In this document: positions 8,807-17,984 of the stretch, piece by piece
How positions within the stretch are numbered: the first letter of the stretch is position 1
Layout of the letters: each line of letters begins with the position of its first letter
Source: Hartmannibacter diazotrophicus
GTDB taxonomy: Bacteria > Pseudomonadota > Alphaproteobacteria > Rhizobiales > Pleomorphomonadaceae
NCBI RefSeq assembly: GCF_900231165.1
Contig: NZ_LT960614.1
Coordinates: 124,001-188,000 of the forward strand
DNA length: 64,000 nt
Reading direction: 5' to 3'
Notes under the pieces: generated by a model
Database searches by the model: none
What the model was told of the DNA's origin: nothing
Seen by the model: the letters and a program-made list of their open reading frames with translations, nothing else
Translations under genes and position numbers: made by a program

Positions 8807-10012
8807 ATGACAGACCATGCCCCGCCCACCTCCGCCGATCCCGTCGCCCTCGCCAGGGCCCTGATCGAATGCCCCTCCGTGACGCCGGAAGAGGGAGGCG
8901 CCCTGGCCTTTCTGGAGGGCCTTCTGGCGCCGAAGGGATTCGACGTCGATCGTCCGGTCTTTTCGCAGAAGGGAACGCCGGACGTTGAGAACCTGTTCGC
9001 GGCGATCGGCAAGGGCGAACGGCATCTGGTCTTCGCCGGCCACACCGATGTGGTTCCGCCCGGCACCCTGACCTCCTGGCGCCACCCGCCTTTCTCCGGC
9101 GCGATCGAAAACGGCGTCCTCTATGGCCGCGGTGCGGTCGACATGAAGGGCGGCATTGCCGCCTTCCTGGCCGCCGTGCTCGACTTCGTGGCCGAACGGG
9201 GAGCTGATTTCGGCGGCCGCATCTCGCTGCTCATCACGGGCGACGAGGAGGGGCCGTCCATCAACGGCACCGCCAAGCTCTTGAAATGGGCGGACGAACG
9301 CGGCGAGCGCTTCTCGGCCGCCATCGTCGGCGAACCGACCAATCCCTCCGCGCTCGGCGACCAGATCAAGATCGGACGGCGCGGCTCGCTGTCGGGCGAG
9401 GTGTCGATCCGCGGGCATCAGGGCCACGTCGCCTATCCGCATCTGGCGGACAATCCCGTGCGGGCGCTCGGGCCGCTGCTGGCCGCCTTGATGGACCCGC
9501 CGCTGGACGCCGGCACGGAGAATTTCCAGCCGAGCAATCTGGAAGTGACCTCGGTCGAAACTGACACCAAGGTGTTCAACGTCATTCCGGCGCGCGCCGA
9601 CGTCCGCTTCAACGTGCGCTTCAACGATCTCTGGACGCCTGAGACGCTGAAGGCCGAGATCGCGGCCCGCGTCGAGCGGGCAAGGGCAATGCCGTCCCTG
9701 CGCCGCGAGGGGCTGGCGCCGGTCGATCTGAGGCTCACCTACCAGCCGGTGGTCTCCGATGTCTTCATCACCCATTCGCCGGACCTGGTGGAGGGCCTGG
9801 CGAACGCCGTCGAGGCCGTCACAGGCCGCCGTCCGGAACTTGGCACCGGAGGCGGCACCTCCGACGCGCGCTTCATCAAGGACTATTGCCCCGTCGTCGA
9901 ATTCGGCCTCGTCGGCGATACCATGCACCAGATCGACGAGCGTGTTCCGCTTGCCGATCTTGTGACATTGGGTCGTATCTATCGCCGCTTCCTCGATGAC
10001 TATTTTTCTTGA
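8807..10012 (+). CDS. dapE: Succinyl-diaminopimelate desuccinylase
   Basis: Removes succinate from N-succinyl-LL-diaminopimelate to give LL-DAP. The 401-residue M20-family protein shows its zinc-site residues: His79 and Asp81 (FAGHTDVVPPG), Asp112 (GRGAVDMKGG), the Glu147-Glu148 pair (GDEEGPS) and a C-terminal His in GDTMHQIDE. The dimerisation domain lies between about residues 185 and 300. The length is slightly above the 375-400 typical for DapE. It lies in an operon with dapD. Confidence 0.96.
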   Translation: MTDHAPPTSADPVALARALIECPSVTPEEGGALAFLEGLLAPKGFDVDRPVFSQKGTPDVENLFAAIGKGERHLVFAGHTDVVPPGTLTSWRHPPFSGAIENGVLYGRGAVDMKGGIAAFLAAVLDFVAERGADFGGRISLLITGDEEGPSINGTAKLLKWADERGERFSAAIVGEPTNPSALGDQIKIGRRGSLSGEVSIRGHQGHVAYPHLADNPVRALGPLLAALMDPPLDAGTENFQPSNLEVTSVETDTKVFNVIPARADVRFNVRFNDLWTPETLKAEIAARVERARAMPSLRREGLAPVDLRLTYQPVVSDVFITHSPDLVEGLANAVEAVTGRRPELGTGGGTSDARFIKDYCPVVEFGLVGDTMHQIDERVPLADLVTLGRIYRRFLDDYFS

Positions 10013-10253
10013 GCGCGGCCCGTGCCTCATGGCATCAATACCCCGCCACGGCGGAGCGGGTCGACGGGACAGCAACCCCTGCTGGTGTGCGGCCCCGAGG
10101 CGGCGAGCCGGAAAGGGTGTCGTGGATTGTTCCGGACGGCGTTCGTGATCCAGAGATGCGGAAGACTGATCTTTTGATTTCGTTGCAAGAAGTCGAGGCC
10201 CGGACCTCTGACTGGAACCGGGATGTGATCCGGTCGGCGGGGGCGGCGATGCC

Positions 10254-10847
10254 ATGCTGACCTTCGCCGAGATTTCCGGTTCGCTCTATGCGATCACCGA
10301 CATGGTTCGTGGGCGCCCGCATGCCATGAAGCGGCTGGACACGAGCTACGAGGGCTTCTGGCGTTCCTTCCTCGTGATCATCCTCCTGCTGCCCTTCTTC
10401 GGCATCGTCCACGTTGCCGAACGTCATGCGCTGATCGAAAACAGTGCCATGACCGAGGATCTGTTCCCGACCGGCCGCTTCCTGGTCCTGCGGGTTCTCG
10501 GGACTTTGGTGGATTTCGTCGATTTCCCGCTGTTGCTGGCACTGATCGGCGGACTCCTCGGTATCTCCAGGCGCTATGTTCCCTATGTCGTCGCGCTGAA
10601 CTGGTTGACGCCGCTCATCGTCATCCCGAGTTCGCTGATCTACCTCGTCTATCTGATCGGGCTCTATGGTATCGCGACGGCGACGGAACTGGCGCTGCTC
10701 GTCTCCATGGCCGGGCTGTGGCTGGAATTTCTCGTCACCCGCGCGACGCTGCAGGTCTCGATCGCCTTCGCCATCGGCCTCGTCGCCATGCATTTCGCCC
10801 TGTCGATCGTTGCGATCCTGCTGGTCTCGCGCCTCGCGGGAATCTGA
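10254..10847 (+). CDS. Multi-pass membrane protein of unknown function
   Basis: A 197-residue hydrophobic protein with about five membrane segments: roughly residues 37-57, 75-105, 108-140, 147-165 and 170-195. The first 35 residues are soluble and contain EISGSLYAITDMVRGRPHAMKRLD. No catalytic motif is recognised. It sits 241 bases after dapE on the same strand. From memory, a protein of this kind is common next to dapE in Hyphomicrobiales, but I cannot attach a function. Start ATG 10254. Confidence 0.72.
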   Translation: MLTFAEISGSLYAITDMVRGRPHAMKRLDTSYEGFWRSFLVIILLLPFFGIVHVAERHALIENSAMTEDLFPTGRFLVLRVLGTLVDFVDFPLLLALIGGLLGISRRYVPYVVALNWLTPLIVIPSSLIYLVYLIGLYGIATATELALLVSMAGLWLEFLVTRATLQVSIAFAIGLVAMHFALSIVAILLVSRLAGI

Positions 10848-10919
10848 TCCGGCCACCGAGGCTCGCGAGGGGCCGTTGACGCTCAGCCGGCATGAGCAGT
10901 CCGCTTGCGGCCCGATACT

Positions 10920-11345
10920 TCACTGCGCCGAGATGGCGTCCAGCTTGACGATCCGTCCAGCCGCGCCGCAGGCGAAGGCATGGATCGTGGCCGCGATGCC
11001 AGGCCGCACCAGCGCCTTGTAGGCGCGCAGAACCTGCTTCTTCTCGAAGGTCGAGCCGAATTTGTAGAGTTCGGGCAGATTGACGTAATAGGCTTCTCGG
11101 CCAGTCTCCTGGAACGTCATGCCGCGCGGTAGCCCGTTTTCCTGCGTGACATCGACGATCGTGCCTGTAGCGGAAAAGGCCCGGCAGTCCGCCGCCTCCG
11201 TCAGGCCGGAAATGGCGACGATGGACTTGCCGGCATCGGTTCTCACCTGAACCTTCGCCGCCGCCGGCCCGGCCGGCAACGCGGCCGATGCTGCGATGAC
11301 CGCAGCCATCACGGCGAGGCGGCACACCTCCGGTCGTCGGGTCAT
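10920..11345 (-). CDS. Hypothetical exported protein
   Basis: A 141-residue product with a signal peptide (Arg-containing N-terminus, hydrophobic stretch about 11-26, cleavage likely after PAAA near residue 30). The mature part has two cysteines (TEAADCRAF and HAFACGAAG) that could form a disulfide in the periplasm. No family is recognised. It lies 65 bases downstream of the DUF4175 gene on the same strand and may be cotranscribed with it. Confidence 0.65.
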   Translation of the reverse strand: MTRRPEVCRLAVMAAVIAASAALPAGPAAAKVQVRTDAGKSIVAISGLTEAADCRAFSATGTIVDVTQENGLPRGMTFQETGREAYYVNLPELYKFGSTFEKKQVLRAYKALVRPGIAATIHAFACGAAGRIVKLDAISAQ

Positions 11346-11410
11346 CTTGTGGCCGCCGCTCCGTCCATGCCGGGCCGGACAATCCGAACCATTGTCTCTC
11401 CGCCGTCCGG

Positions 11411-14098
11411 TCAGTTGTCGGGCGTCATCAGGCGATCGAGATAGTCGAGCTCCATCCGCGGGCGGAACTGCTCGGAGAAGCGCCGCCTGAGCTCGTCCAG
11501 CACCCGGCGCGCCCGCTGGATGTCGATCTCGCCCGGAACCTTGACGCTGTCGCCATATTCGGGGCCCTGCGCGCGTTCCTGCGGCTGGCGTCCGAGCGGG
11601 TCCTCGCCGCGGTTGCGGGCCTGTCCAGGCTGGCGTCCGCCCTCCTGGTCGCCCATCTGTTCGGCAAGCTGCTGGGCACCTTGGCGCAGGGACTCCAGCG
11701 CCTGACCCTGATCGCCGACCGCCGCGCCGGGTTCGCCCTGGCCAAGCTGGTCGCCGGCCCGGCCCATGGAGCGGCCCGCCTCGCCGAGCTTGTCGCCCGG
11801 TTCCATGCCCTGCTGCTGCATCTTGTTCTGGAGTTCCTCCAGCTTCTTCTGCAGCGCCTGCTGGCCCTCCTGCAGCCGCTTCATGGCGTCGGCGCGCTCC
11901 TCGGGGCTCATCTGCTCGCCCTGGCCCGGCTGCTCACGTCCGTTCTGGCGTCCGTCCGGCGACATGTTGAACGTCTCGTCCATGAGCTTCTGCTGCTCCT
12001 GGATCATCTTGCCGAGTTCGTTCATCGCGTCGTTCATCGGGTTCTGCTGTTGCTGGCCGTTCTGCGGCCGGCGCGCGGTCTGCATGTTCTCCAGCATCCG
12101 GTCGAGCTGGGAGAGAAGCTGCTGCGCCGCCTCGCGGTCGCCGAGCTTGGAAAGCTCCTCCATCTTGTCGAGCATCCGCTCGAGCTGCTGCGGCGTGATC
12201 GTCTGCGCGTTCGGGTCCATCTGGCTCATGTCGGACTGCGGGTTCTGCCGCATCTGTTCGGCCAGCGCCTGCATGTACTCGTTCATCGCCTCGCGCAGTT
12301 CGTCCATCAGCTTGGCGATTTCCTCGTCCGAGGCGCCATTCTCCAGTGCCTCGCGCAGCTTCTCCCGCGCTTCGCGCAGGCGCTGTTCGGCGATCGAGGC
12401 ATCGCCGCCCTCGATGGTCAGCGCCATCTGCCACAGATAATCGGCGGCTGCGCGCAACTCGTCGTCGTTCGTGGCCGTGCGAACCAGCTGCTCGCCATGC
12501 TGGAGGCCGAGGTAGATCGCGGCGTTGTCGATCGTCGTGTCCGCATGCAGCGTCAGATCCTGCAACACGTTGGCGACGAAGGTCTGCGTGCGGCCGTCGA
12601 GCGCGAGGATGCGCCGCTGTTCCACCAGCATCTTGGCGATCGGGTTGTAGAAGGGCCGCTGCGGCAGCTCCAGCGTCGTCTCGGGGCTCTTGCCGACGTT
12701 GCCGGCATCGTCGCGGGCGACAAGCGTCAGCTTCAGCGGTGCACCGGCGAAGGGATGGGCCGTCAGGTCGCGGTAGGTCTCCGCCGTCTGCGAGGCGTTC
12801 GACCGGCGCGGCAGCGAGAGGGCGAAATCGGGCAGGCCGTAGAGCGGATGCGCCTCGCCCGGAATGACGGCGCCTTCGAGCTTCGGCATCGACAGCGCGC
12901 CGTCCGCCTCGAATTTTGCCTCGGCCCCGGCAACGCCGTGGTCGTCGCTGACCTCGTAGACGAGATGCAGCGCGTCGCGCTCCGTCGCCTCCGGCGCCTT
13001 GACGAGGTGGATCTCGGGCGCCTTGTCGGGCGTGACGTTGAAGATCCAGCTTCCGATCGCTCGCCCGTCACGGGTCACATCGAGCCGGCCGGAGGTTTCA
13101 AGCGTCCATTCGAAGGACCGGGGGCCCGTTGCGGCGGCCTTGCCGGTGGCATCGGCCTTGTCCCCGTCCGTCGCCGCGGCGGCGTCCGTCTTCACGGGAT
13201 CGACCGCCACGGGCGTGGCATCAGTGGCTGCGTCACTCGGAACCCACGTGACGCCGGCATCGCTGAGCCCTGCGATGCGGACGGTGGCAAGGCTCTTCTG
13301 CGGCACTTCCACCTGCCGCGTTCCGTCTTCGCTTTCCGTGCCCGCCGCCGCGCCGGATTTCGACAGGAACACCGGCGGCCGGCCGGTATAGGCCGGCGGG
13401 GTCACCCAGGCGTCGATGCGGACATTGGCGCTTGTCAATGCGGGCATCCGGAAGGCGTCGACGAGGGGGGAGACCGGATCGCGCCAGCTTGCCGTCAGGC
13501 CGACGACGGCGATCAGGAAGACGACGGTTCGGATCGCGTAGGGGTCGCGGCGGTCGACGCGCGGCGAGGGAAGGGCGATGCGGATGGCCGAAAGGCCCTC
13601 TCCAACCCGCTTCAGATGCGCCTGCCAGAGGGCGCGGGCGAAGGGATCGTTGCTGCCGGCGGCAAGCTCGTCAGAAAGCGTGATCAGCGGGCGGTGCTGG
13701 TAGCCGCTGTCGCGTTCGATTCGGGTGAGGGCCTCGGCGCGCAGCGGCAGCCGCAACCGCAGCAGCGGCCACAGCGAGGCAAGGGCGGCGAGGCAGAAGA
13801 GACCGATGATCGAAAGACGCAGCCAGTCGGCAAGGCCGATGAAGAGGCCTGTCCACGCAAGCCCGCAGAAGAGGCCGACGACGACGAGCAGGGGGGTGAC
13901 GGCCGGCCACAGCCGCTCCCAGAAAATCGCCGCCCGCGCCTGCCGGGCCTTGCGCCCAAGGGTCTCCAGCGGCCGTTTCGAAAGATTGGGATAGAGCCGG
14001 GCAAAGGGGCCGCGCCGGGGTGCCGCCCGCTGCGCCTGGTCTTCGCCAGACAGCGCCGCGTCCGTGGAACCGTGCTGCGGATTGTTGGGCTCGGCCAA
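11411..14098 (-). CDS. TIGR02302 / DUF4175 family membrane protein
   Basis: An 895-residue protein. Two membrane helices near the N-terminus (about residues 65-92 and 95-115) and another near 192-205 are followed by a large presumably periplasmic region. From about residue 560 there is a long helical, Gln/Met/Glu-rich, low-complexity stretch (repeated QxQ, MxxL, GQxGQ patterns). The architecture matches the TIGR02302/DUF4175 family of alphaproteobacteria; its function is not established. The start is TTG 14098 with AAGGAG upstream. In relatives it commonly follows lysA; here lysA is 4.5 kb upstream with unrelated genes between. Confidence 0.88.
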   Translation of the reverse strand: MAEPNNPQHGSTDAALSGEDQAQRAAPRRGPFARLYPNLSKRPLETLGRKARQARAAIFWERLWPAVTPLLVVVGLFCGLAWTGLFIGLADWLRLSIIGLFCLAALASLWPLLRLRLPLRAEALTRIERDSGYQHRPLITLSDELAAGSNDPFARALWQAHLKRVGEGLSAIRIALPSPRVDRRDPYAIRTVVFLIAVVGLTASWRDPVSPLVDAFRMPALTSANVRIDAWVTPPAYTGRPPVFLSKSGAAAGTESEDGTRQVEVPQKSLATVRIAGLSDAGVTWVPSDAATDATPVAVDPVKTDAAAATDGDKADATGKAAATGPRSFEWTLETSGRLDVTRDGRAIGSWIFNVTPDKAPEIHLVKAPEATERDALHLVYEVSDDHGVAGAEAKFEADGALSMPKLEGAVIPGEAHPLYGLPDFALSLPRRSNASQTAETYRDLTAHPFAGAPLKLTLVARDDAGNVGKSPETTLELPQRPFYNPIAKMLVEQRRILALDGRTQTFVANVLQDLTLHADTTIDNAAIYLGLQHGEQLVRTATNDDELRAAADYLWQMALTIEGGDASIAEQRLREAREKLREALENGASDEEIAKLMDELREAMNEYMQALAEQMRQNPQSDMSQMDPNAQTITPQQLERMLDKMEELSKLGDREAAQQLLSQLDRMLENMQTARRPQNGQQQQNPMNDAMNELGKMIQEQQKLMDETFNMSPDGRQNGREQPGQGEQMSPEERADAMKRLQEGQQALQKKLEELQNKMQQQGMEPGDKLGEAGRSMGRAGDQLGQGEPGAAVGDQGQALESLRQGAQQLAEQMGDQEGGRQPGQARNRGEDPLGRQPQERAQGPEYGDSVKVPGEIDIQRARRVLDELRRRFSEQFRPRMELDYLDRLMTPDN

Positions 14099-14491
14099 TG
14101 CCTGTGTCTCCTTCGCGCGGCAGAGCCGCCGCCTTCAAGAAGGAGGTTGCCGGTACAATGTGCCGGAAATCGGTCGGACGCTGGCGTGGCGGAAGACCGT
14201 TCCCGGCCCTTGCCACACGTCGTCGGATCGATCGGGCCACGCAGGATGGCAACCGCGTCTCTTGTTTCAAGATAGCACATGCAAACGGAACGCCAAGCCG
14301 GGCGGCCAAGATGTGATCTGGCAAGACCGCGAGGAATGGGCGCGCAACGCTCACAAGAGGGCCTTGCGGGACAGGCTGTGCTAAAACTGCCGGGCGATCG
14401 CGGCAATCTGCTGGACACGGTCGCAACAAAGATCAGACCCTGCTTCAGTTCGGGCTGATCTCGGAAACTCCGAACGCACCTTGTATAAAAG
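14099..14491 (-). other. Intergenic region, no gene seen
   Basis: The 393 bases between the DUF4175 gene and the marR gene contain no recognisable gene. The DUF4175 promoter must lie here if that gene is no longer read from lysA. Base composition is slightly lower in GC near 14400-14500. Confidence 0.5.
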
Positions 14492-14992
14492 TCATTTGGT
14501 GCCCTCCGAAGAATTCAGAGGGCCGGCGTTTAGGTCGTCCGCGAACTTGCGAATGAGCCGCACGAGGTCATCGATATCCTGCCGGTCCCAACTGGCAAAA
14601 ATCGCGTGACCCATACGCTCCCGTGCGCCGTCGACCAGATCGGTCATGGCCTTGCCTTTCGCTGTGACGACCGCCTCGCGAACCCGGCGGTCGGCGGCGT
14701 TGCCGTGACGCTCGATCAGCCCAAGGCTCTCCAGCTTCGCGACCTGACGGCTCACCGTGGTGTAGTCGCGACCGACGCGATCGGCCATCTCCACCACGCC
14801 GATCGGGCCCAACCGCTCAATACCCACCAGTAGTGGAAACAGTGCCCGGTCGAGAGAAATACCCGCCTCGCGAACCATGTCCTCATCGCGCTGCGGCCGG
14901 TTCATGACGCTGACGATGTCAATCAAGGCGCCGTGAAGCTGACGAATCTGATTGCTAATATGTGTATTTTGCACTTTCTTTCTTGACGCCAT
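14492..14992 (-). CDS. MarR family transcriptional regulator
   Basis: A 166-residue winged-helix repressor. The core runs LFPLLVGIERLGPIGVVEMADRVGRDYTTVSRQVAKLESLGLIERHG, with the recognition helix at DYTTVSRQVAKLES and a basic wing (ADRRVREAVVT). It is divergent from an FAD monooxygenase, the usual arrangement for MarR proteins that sense phenolic or quinone-like substrates of the neighbouring enzyme. Two copies of a GTG-N7-CAC motif lie in and around the shared start region, one of them inside the first codons of this gene, which points to autorepression. ATG 14992 keeps the N-terminal dimerisation helix. Confidence 0.88.
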   Translation of the reverse strand: MASRKKVQNTHISNQIRQLHGALIDIVSVMNRPQRDEDMVREAGISLDRALFPLLVGIERLGPIGVVEMADRVGRDYTTVSRQVAKLESLGLIERHGNAADRRVREAVVTAKGKAMTDLVDGARERMGHAIFASWDRQDIDDLVRLIRKFADDLNAGPLNSSEGTK

Positions 14993-15022
14993 GCCGCTTC
15001 TCCTATTATGTGCATATTACAC
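14962..15022. promoter_or_regulatory. Probable MarR operator pair between marR and FAD monooxygenase
   Basis: Two 13-bp sites share the form GTGYATNTTNCAC: GTGTATTTTGCAC at 14962-14974 and GTGCATATTACAC at 15010-15022. Their centres are 48 bases apart. Each has GTG/CAC dyad ends. The left site lies within codons 7-11 of marR, the right one 15 bases before the monooxygenase ATG, so occupancy would block both divergent genes. Confidence 0.6.
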
Positions 15023-15036
15023 CTATGGAGACCGAA

Positions 15037-16548
15037 ATGACAGACAAATTCGCAGCAGATGTGCTGATCTGCGGCGCGGGGGCGGCTGGCCTGACGCTCG
15101 CAATTGACTTGGCTCGCAGGGGAATCTCGTTCCGCCTGATCGAGAAGATGGAGGACCCGTTCCGCGGCTCTCGCGGCAAGGGCATCCAGCCGCGAACGCA
15201 GGAAGTTTTTGAGGATCTCGGAATCCTCGACCGGATTGTCTCGGTGGGAGGCGTCTATCCGCCGCAGCGAGACTATCGCGCCGACGGCAGCTTTACGGAC
15301 TCGGACGTCGTGGAGCACGAAGACCCGACGCCTGCCGAACCCTATCACTTGCCGCTGATGGTGCCGCAGTTCCTGACCGAAGGTGTGATGCGCGAGCGCC
15401 TCCTTGAACTCGGACACCGCCCGGAATTCGGCTCTGAACTTGTCGGCTTCGAGCAGGACGCGAATGGCGTGAGTGCGCGGCTGAACGGAAAACACGGTGA
15501 CGAGACCATTCGGGTGCGCTGGCTCATCGGCGCCGATGGTGGCCGTAGCTTCGTGCGCCGTGCCCTCGATATCGGCTTTCCCGGAAAGACACTCGGCATT
15601 CGCGCCATCGTCGCTGATGTTACATTGTCCGGCCTCAGTCGCGATGTATGGCACCGTTTCGTTGAAGGCGACATGGAGCGCCAAATCTCATTCTGCCCGC
15701 TCGCCGGAACGGACCTGTTCCAGATGCAGGGACCGATCCCGCTGGAGGGCGAGGTCGATCTCTCGGCCGTTGGACTGACTGCTCTTGTGGCGGAGCGCAC
15801 AGGACGCGACGATATTCGCATCCAGTCCGTTTCCTGGGCCTCAGCTTTCGCTATGAATGCCCGGCTGGCCGACCGTTATCGCATCGGCCGGGTCTTCCTC
15901 GTCGGCGATGCCGCGCATGCGCATCCGCCGACCGGCGGACAGGGCCTCAATACCAGTGTCCAGGACGCCTATAACCTTGGCTGGAAGCTGGCGGCGGTCG
16001 CTTCAGGTGCTCCCGACGTGGTGCTCGACAGCTATGAGGAAGAGCGCCGCCCGGTCGCGGCCGCCATGCTCGGACTCGCAACGAAGCTGCTCGCCGCACA
16101 CAAACGCGGTGAGATGCGGCGCGGCCGGGAAGTGCGTCAACTCGATATCGGTTATCCAGAGTCCTCGCTTGCGGTGGAAGAGCCCGCGCAACAGGGACTG
16201 TTCGCGGGCGACCGTGCTCCCGACGCACCGGTCCGCGGCGCCGCCGGCCAGCCGAAGCGGCTGTTCGAACTCTTCAGAGGTCCCCATTGGACGCTCATCG
16301 GCTTTGACGTTGACCGCACCTGCGTGTCGACAAGACCGGGATTGCATATCCACACACTCGGATCGCGGGGCGACATCCTCGACGCGAACGCACACCTCCA
16401 TGCTGCCTATGCATTGCCGCCGAGCAACTGGGTGCTGGTGCGACCTGACGGTTATGTCGGGGCCATCGTGTCGTCAGACAATGCCGATGTGCTCGAACGC
16501 TATCTCGAACGGGTCGGCCTTCGCGCGGAGTACTCGAACCATGGCTAA
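15037..16548 (+). CDS. FAD-dependent monooxygenase (aromatic-ring hydroxylase family)
   Basis: A 503-residue class A flavoprotein hydroxylase. The FAD-binding GAGAAGLTLAIDLARRG fold is at about residues 14-30, the IGADGGRS motif near 170, and the second FAD motif GDAAHAHPPTGGQGLNTSVQDAYNLGWKL near 290-318. The C-terminal thioredoxin-like domain (about 395-500) is as in MhpA/RdmE-type hydroxylases. ATG 15037 is preferred over 15025 because GGAG lies 7 bases before it. It is divergent from marR and overlaps the next gene by 8 bases, so the two are translationally coupled. Substrate unknown; probably a phenolic or polyketide-like ring. Confidence 0.88.
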   Translation: MTDKFAADVLICGAGAAGLTLAIDLARRGISFRLIEKMEDPFRGSRGKGIQPRTQEVFEDLGILDRIVSVGGVYPPQRDYRADGSFTDSDVVEHEDPTPAEPYHLPLMVPQFLTEGVMRERLLELGHRPEFGSELVGFEQDANGVSARLNGKHGDETIRVRWLIGADGGRSFVRRALDIGFPGKTLGIRAIVADVTLSGLSRDVWHRFVEGDMERQISFCPLAGTDLFQMQGPIPLEGEVDLSAVGLTALVAERTGRDDIRIQSVSWASAFAMNARLADRYRIGRVFLVGDAAHAHPPTGGQGLNTSVQDAYNLGWKLAAVASGAPDVVLDSYEEERRPVAAAMLGLATKLLAAHKRGEMRRGREVRQLDIGYPESSLAVEEPAQQGLFAGDRAPDAPVRGAAGQPKRLFELFRGPHWTLIGFDVDRTCVSTRPGLHIHTLGSRGDILDANAHLHAAYALPPSNWVLVRPDGYVGAIVSSDNADVLERYLERVGLRAEYSNHG

Positions 16549-17038
16549 ATCTCTCTCCCTGCGGACCTGGTCGACGCCGCTGACGATCGGCTCCTTCGTT
16601 CTGATGTCGATCACCGGGGTCCTTATGTTCTTCGAATGGAACCCGGGCCTCGTCACCGTGGTCCATCAATGGTTCTCATGGTTTTTCCTGCTCGGGGCCG
16701 GTGGGCACATTGCCGTGAACATTCGCCCGTTCAAGGCGCATCTCAGGTCGACCTGGGGCAAGTCCAGTGTGACGATGTTTGCGCTCATCTTGGTCGCTTC
16801 CTTCTTTTCATGGGGGCTGATCACAGGACCGCAGCTGGAACAGCCCATTGAGGAAGCTTTGATCGATGCACCGCTGTTCGCGTTAGCGAACACGATCCGC
16901 ACCGATCCCGACGCACTGCTGCTAAGACTGAAGGCCCGCGGCATTCCCGCGACCAGTCAGCAATCCATTCGCGAACTTTCGACCGCGCACAGCGTCGGCG
17001 AAAATGAGCTTCTCGGCTTGGTGTTCCTGCCAGAGTAA
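16541..17038 (+). CDS. DUF4405 domain membrane protein
   Basis: A 165-residue protein with three membrane helices: about residues 10-30, 40-60 and 74-94. His residues near the membrane ends (VVHQWFSW, GGHIAVNI) resemble a small cytochrome b-like haem site, as in DUF4405 proteins. The C-terminal 70 residues are soluble and end in a helix-turn segment (PATSQQSIRELSTAHSVGENE). The ATG lies inside the end of the FAD monooxygenase (8-base overlap), so the pair is coexpressed. A role in electron supply or quinone exchange for the monooxygenase is possible but only inferred. Confidence 0.78.
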   Translation: MAKSLSLRTWSTPLTIGSFVLMSITGVLMFFEWNPGLVTVVHQWFSWFFLLGAGGHIAVNIRPFKAHLRSTWGKSSVTMFALILVASFFSWGLITGPQLEQPIEEALIDAPLFALANTIRTDPDALLLRLKARGIPATSQQSIRELSTAHSVGENELLGLVFLPE

Positions 17039-17109
17039 GGCCGCGGGCATAGTCGTGGGAAACGACGTTTTGGCACAGCCTGGGGAGGCGGCCTGCGGCA
17101 GAATGATGC

Positions 17110-17937
17110 CTAAGTCTTGGCCTTGCGCGTTGCGGCGGCCGGGCGCGCCGCCACGGTGAGCCCCTGGATCGCAAGAATGGTCAGGATGTAGACGAGAACC
17201 TGCAATTCGCTCGGCTGGTCGACATAGCCAAGCAGCGTGTGAAGGACGCGCCCGAGGATCGATCCCTGGTCGAGCAGCCAGGAGGTATCCCACGCGGTGA
17301 CGTAAAGAATGTCCACGTAACCGCCCTGCTGCAGCATCGCCGCCGCATCGGCGGCAAGGCCGGCGGCAAGTAGCGTGATCAGGATGCCGGTGACGGAGAA
17401 GAGGTGGCGCAGGGGAATGGCGGCAAGACCGAGGTAGATGGCCGCGGCCACCGCGCCGCCGGCGAGGATGCCGAGACAGCCGCCCACGAAAACGCTCGTT
17501 CCGCTCTCGCCGCCGCTGGCAAGGATGCCGTAGAGAAAGAGGACGACCTCGAAGCCTTCGCGCAGGACCGCGACGCCGACGACGACCGCAAGCGCGGTGA
17601 GCGGCTTGCGGCCGGCGGCGACATCCTTGCCGACACCGGTCAGTTCGGCTGCCATCTCACGCCCGTGGCTCGCCATCCAGGCCGAATGCCAGGCGAGCAT
17701 GACGACGGCGACCGAGAGGATCGCCGCATTGAGGAGTTCCTGTCCCGATCCTTTGAAAAGCCCGGAGATCTCGCCCGCGAACGTCGCCAGCAGCATCGAT
17801 CCGGCAATGCCCGCCGCGACGCCGAGCGCCACGTAATAGCCGCGTCCGGAAATCCCGCGTGTTGCCGCCAGCACCAGCCCGATGACCAGACCGGCCTCCA
17901 GAACCTCTCGAAAGACGATGATCAGGGAAGCAAGCAT
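17110..17937 (-). CDS. FTR1 family high-affinity iron permease
   Basis: A 275-residue, seven-helix inner-membrane protein. It carries both iron-binding REXXE signatures of FTR1/EfeU transporters: REVLE at residues 10-14 and REGFE at 125-129. It is preceded on the same strand, 47 bases away, by a cupredoxin-like exported protein, the usual periplasmic partner. The pair probably takes up ferrous or oxidised iron across the inner membrane. The start gives MLASLIIVFREVLEAG, as in the family. An EfeB-type peroxidase is not present in the window. Confidence 0.92.
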   Translation of the reverse strand: MLASLIIVFREVLEAGLVIGLVLAATRGISGRGYYVALGVAAGIAGSMLLATFAGEISGLFKGSGQELLNAAILSVAVVMLAWHSAWMASHGREMAAELTGVGKDVAAGRKPLTALAVVVGVAVLREGFEVVLFLYGILASGGESGTSVFVGGCLGILAGGAVAAAIYLGLAAIPLRHLFSVTGILITLLAAGLAADAAAMLQQGGYVDILYVTAWDTSWLLDQGSILGRVLHTLLGYVDQPSELQVLVYILTILAIQGLTVAARPAAATRKAKT

Positions 17938-17984
17938 CGGGGAGTTCTCCGTCGTGGGCTGGGTCTGGCGGGACGGCGTGATGA

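Noticed and set aside
10013-10253. Gap after dapE with an 83-codon + frame
   Set aside because: The frame overlaps both neighbours, is Arg/Pro-rich and has no ribosome site; no RNA structure stood out.
11681-14275. An 864-codon open frame on the + strand opposite the DUF4175 gene
   Set aside because: It is antisense to a recognised family protein in a GC-rich gene; its translation is low complexity (long Leu/Arg/His runs) and has no start context.
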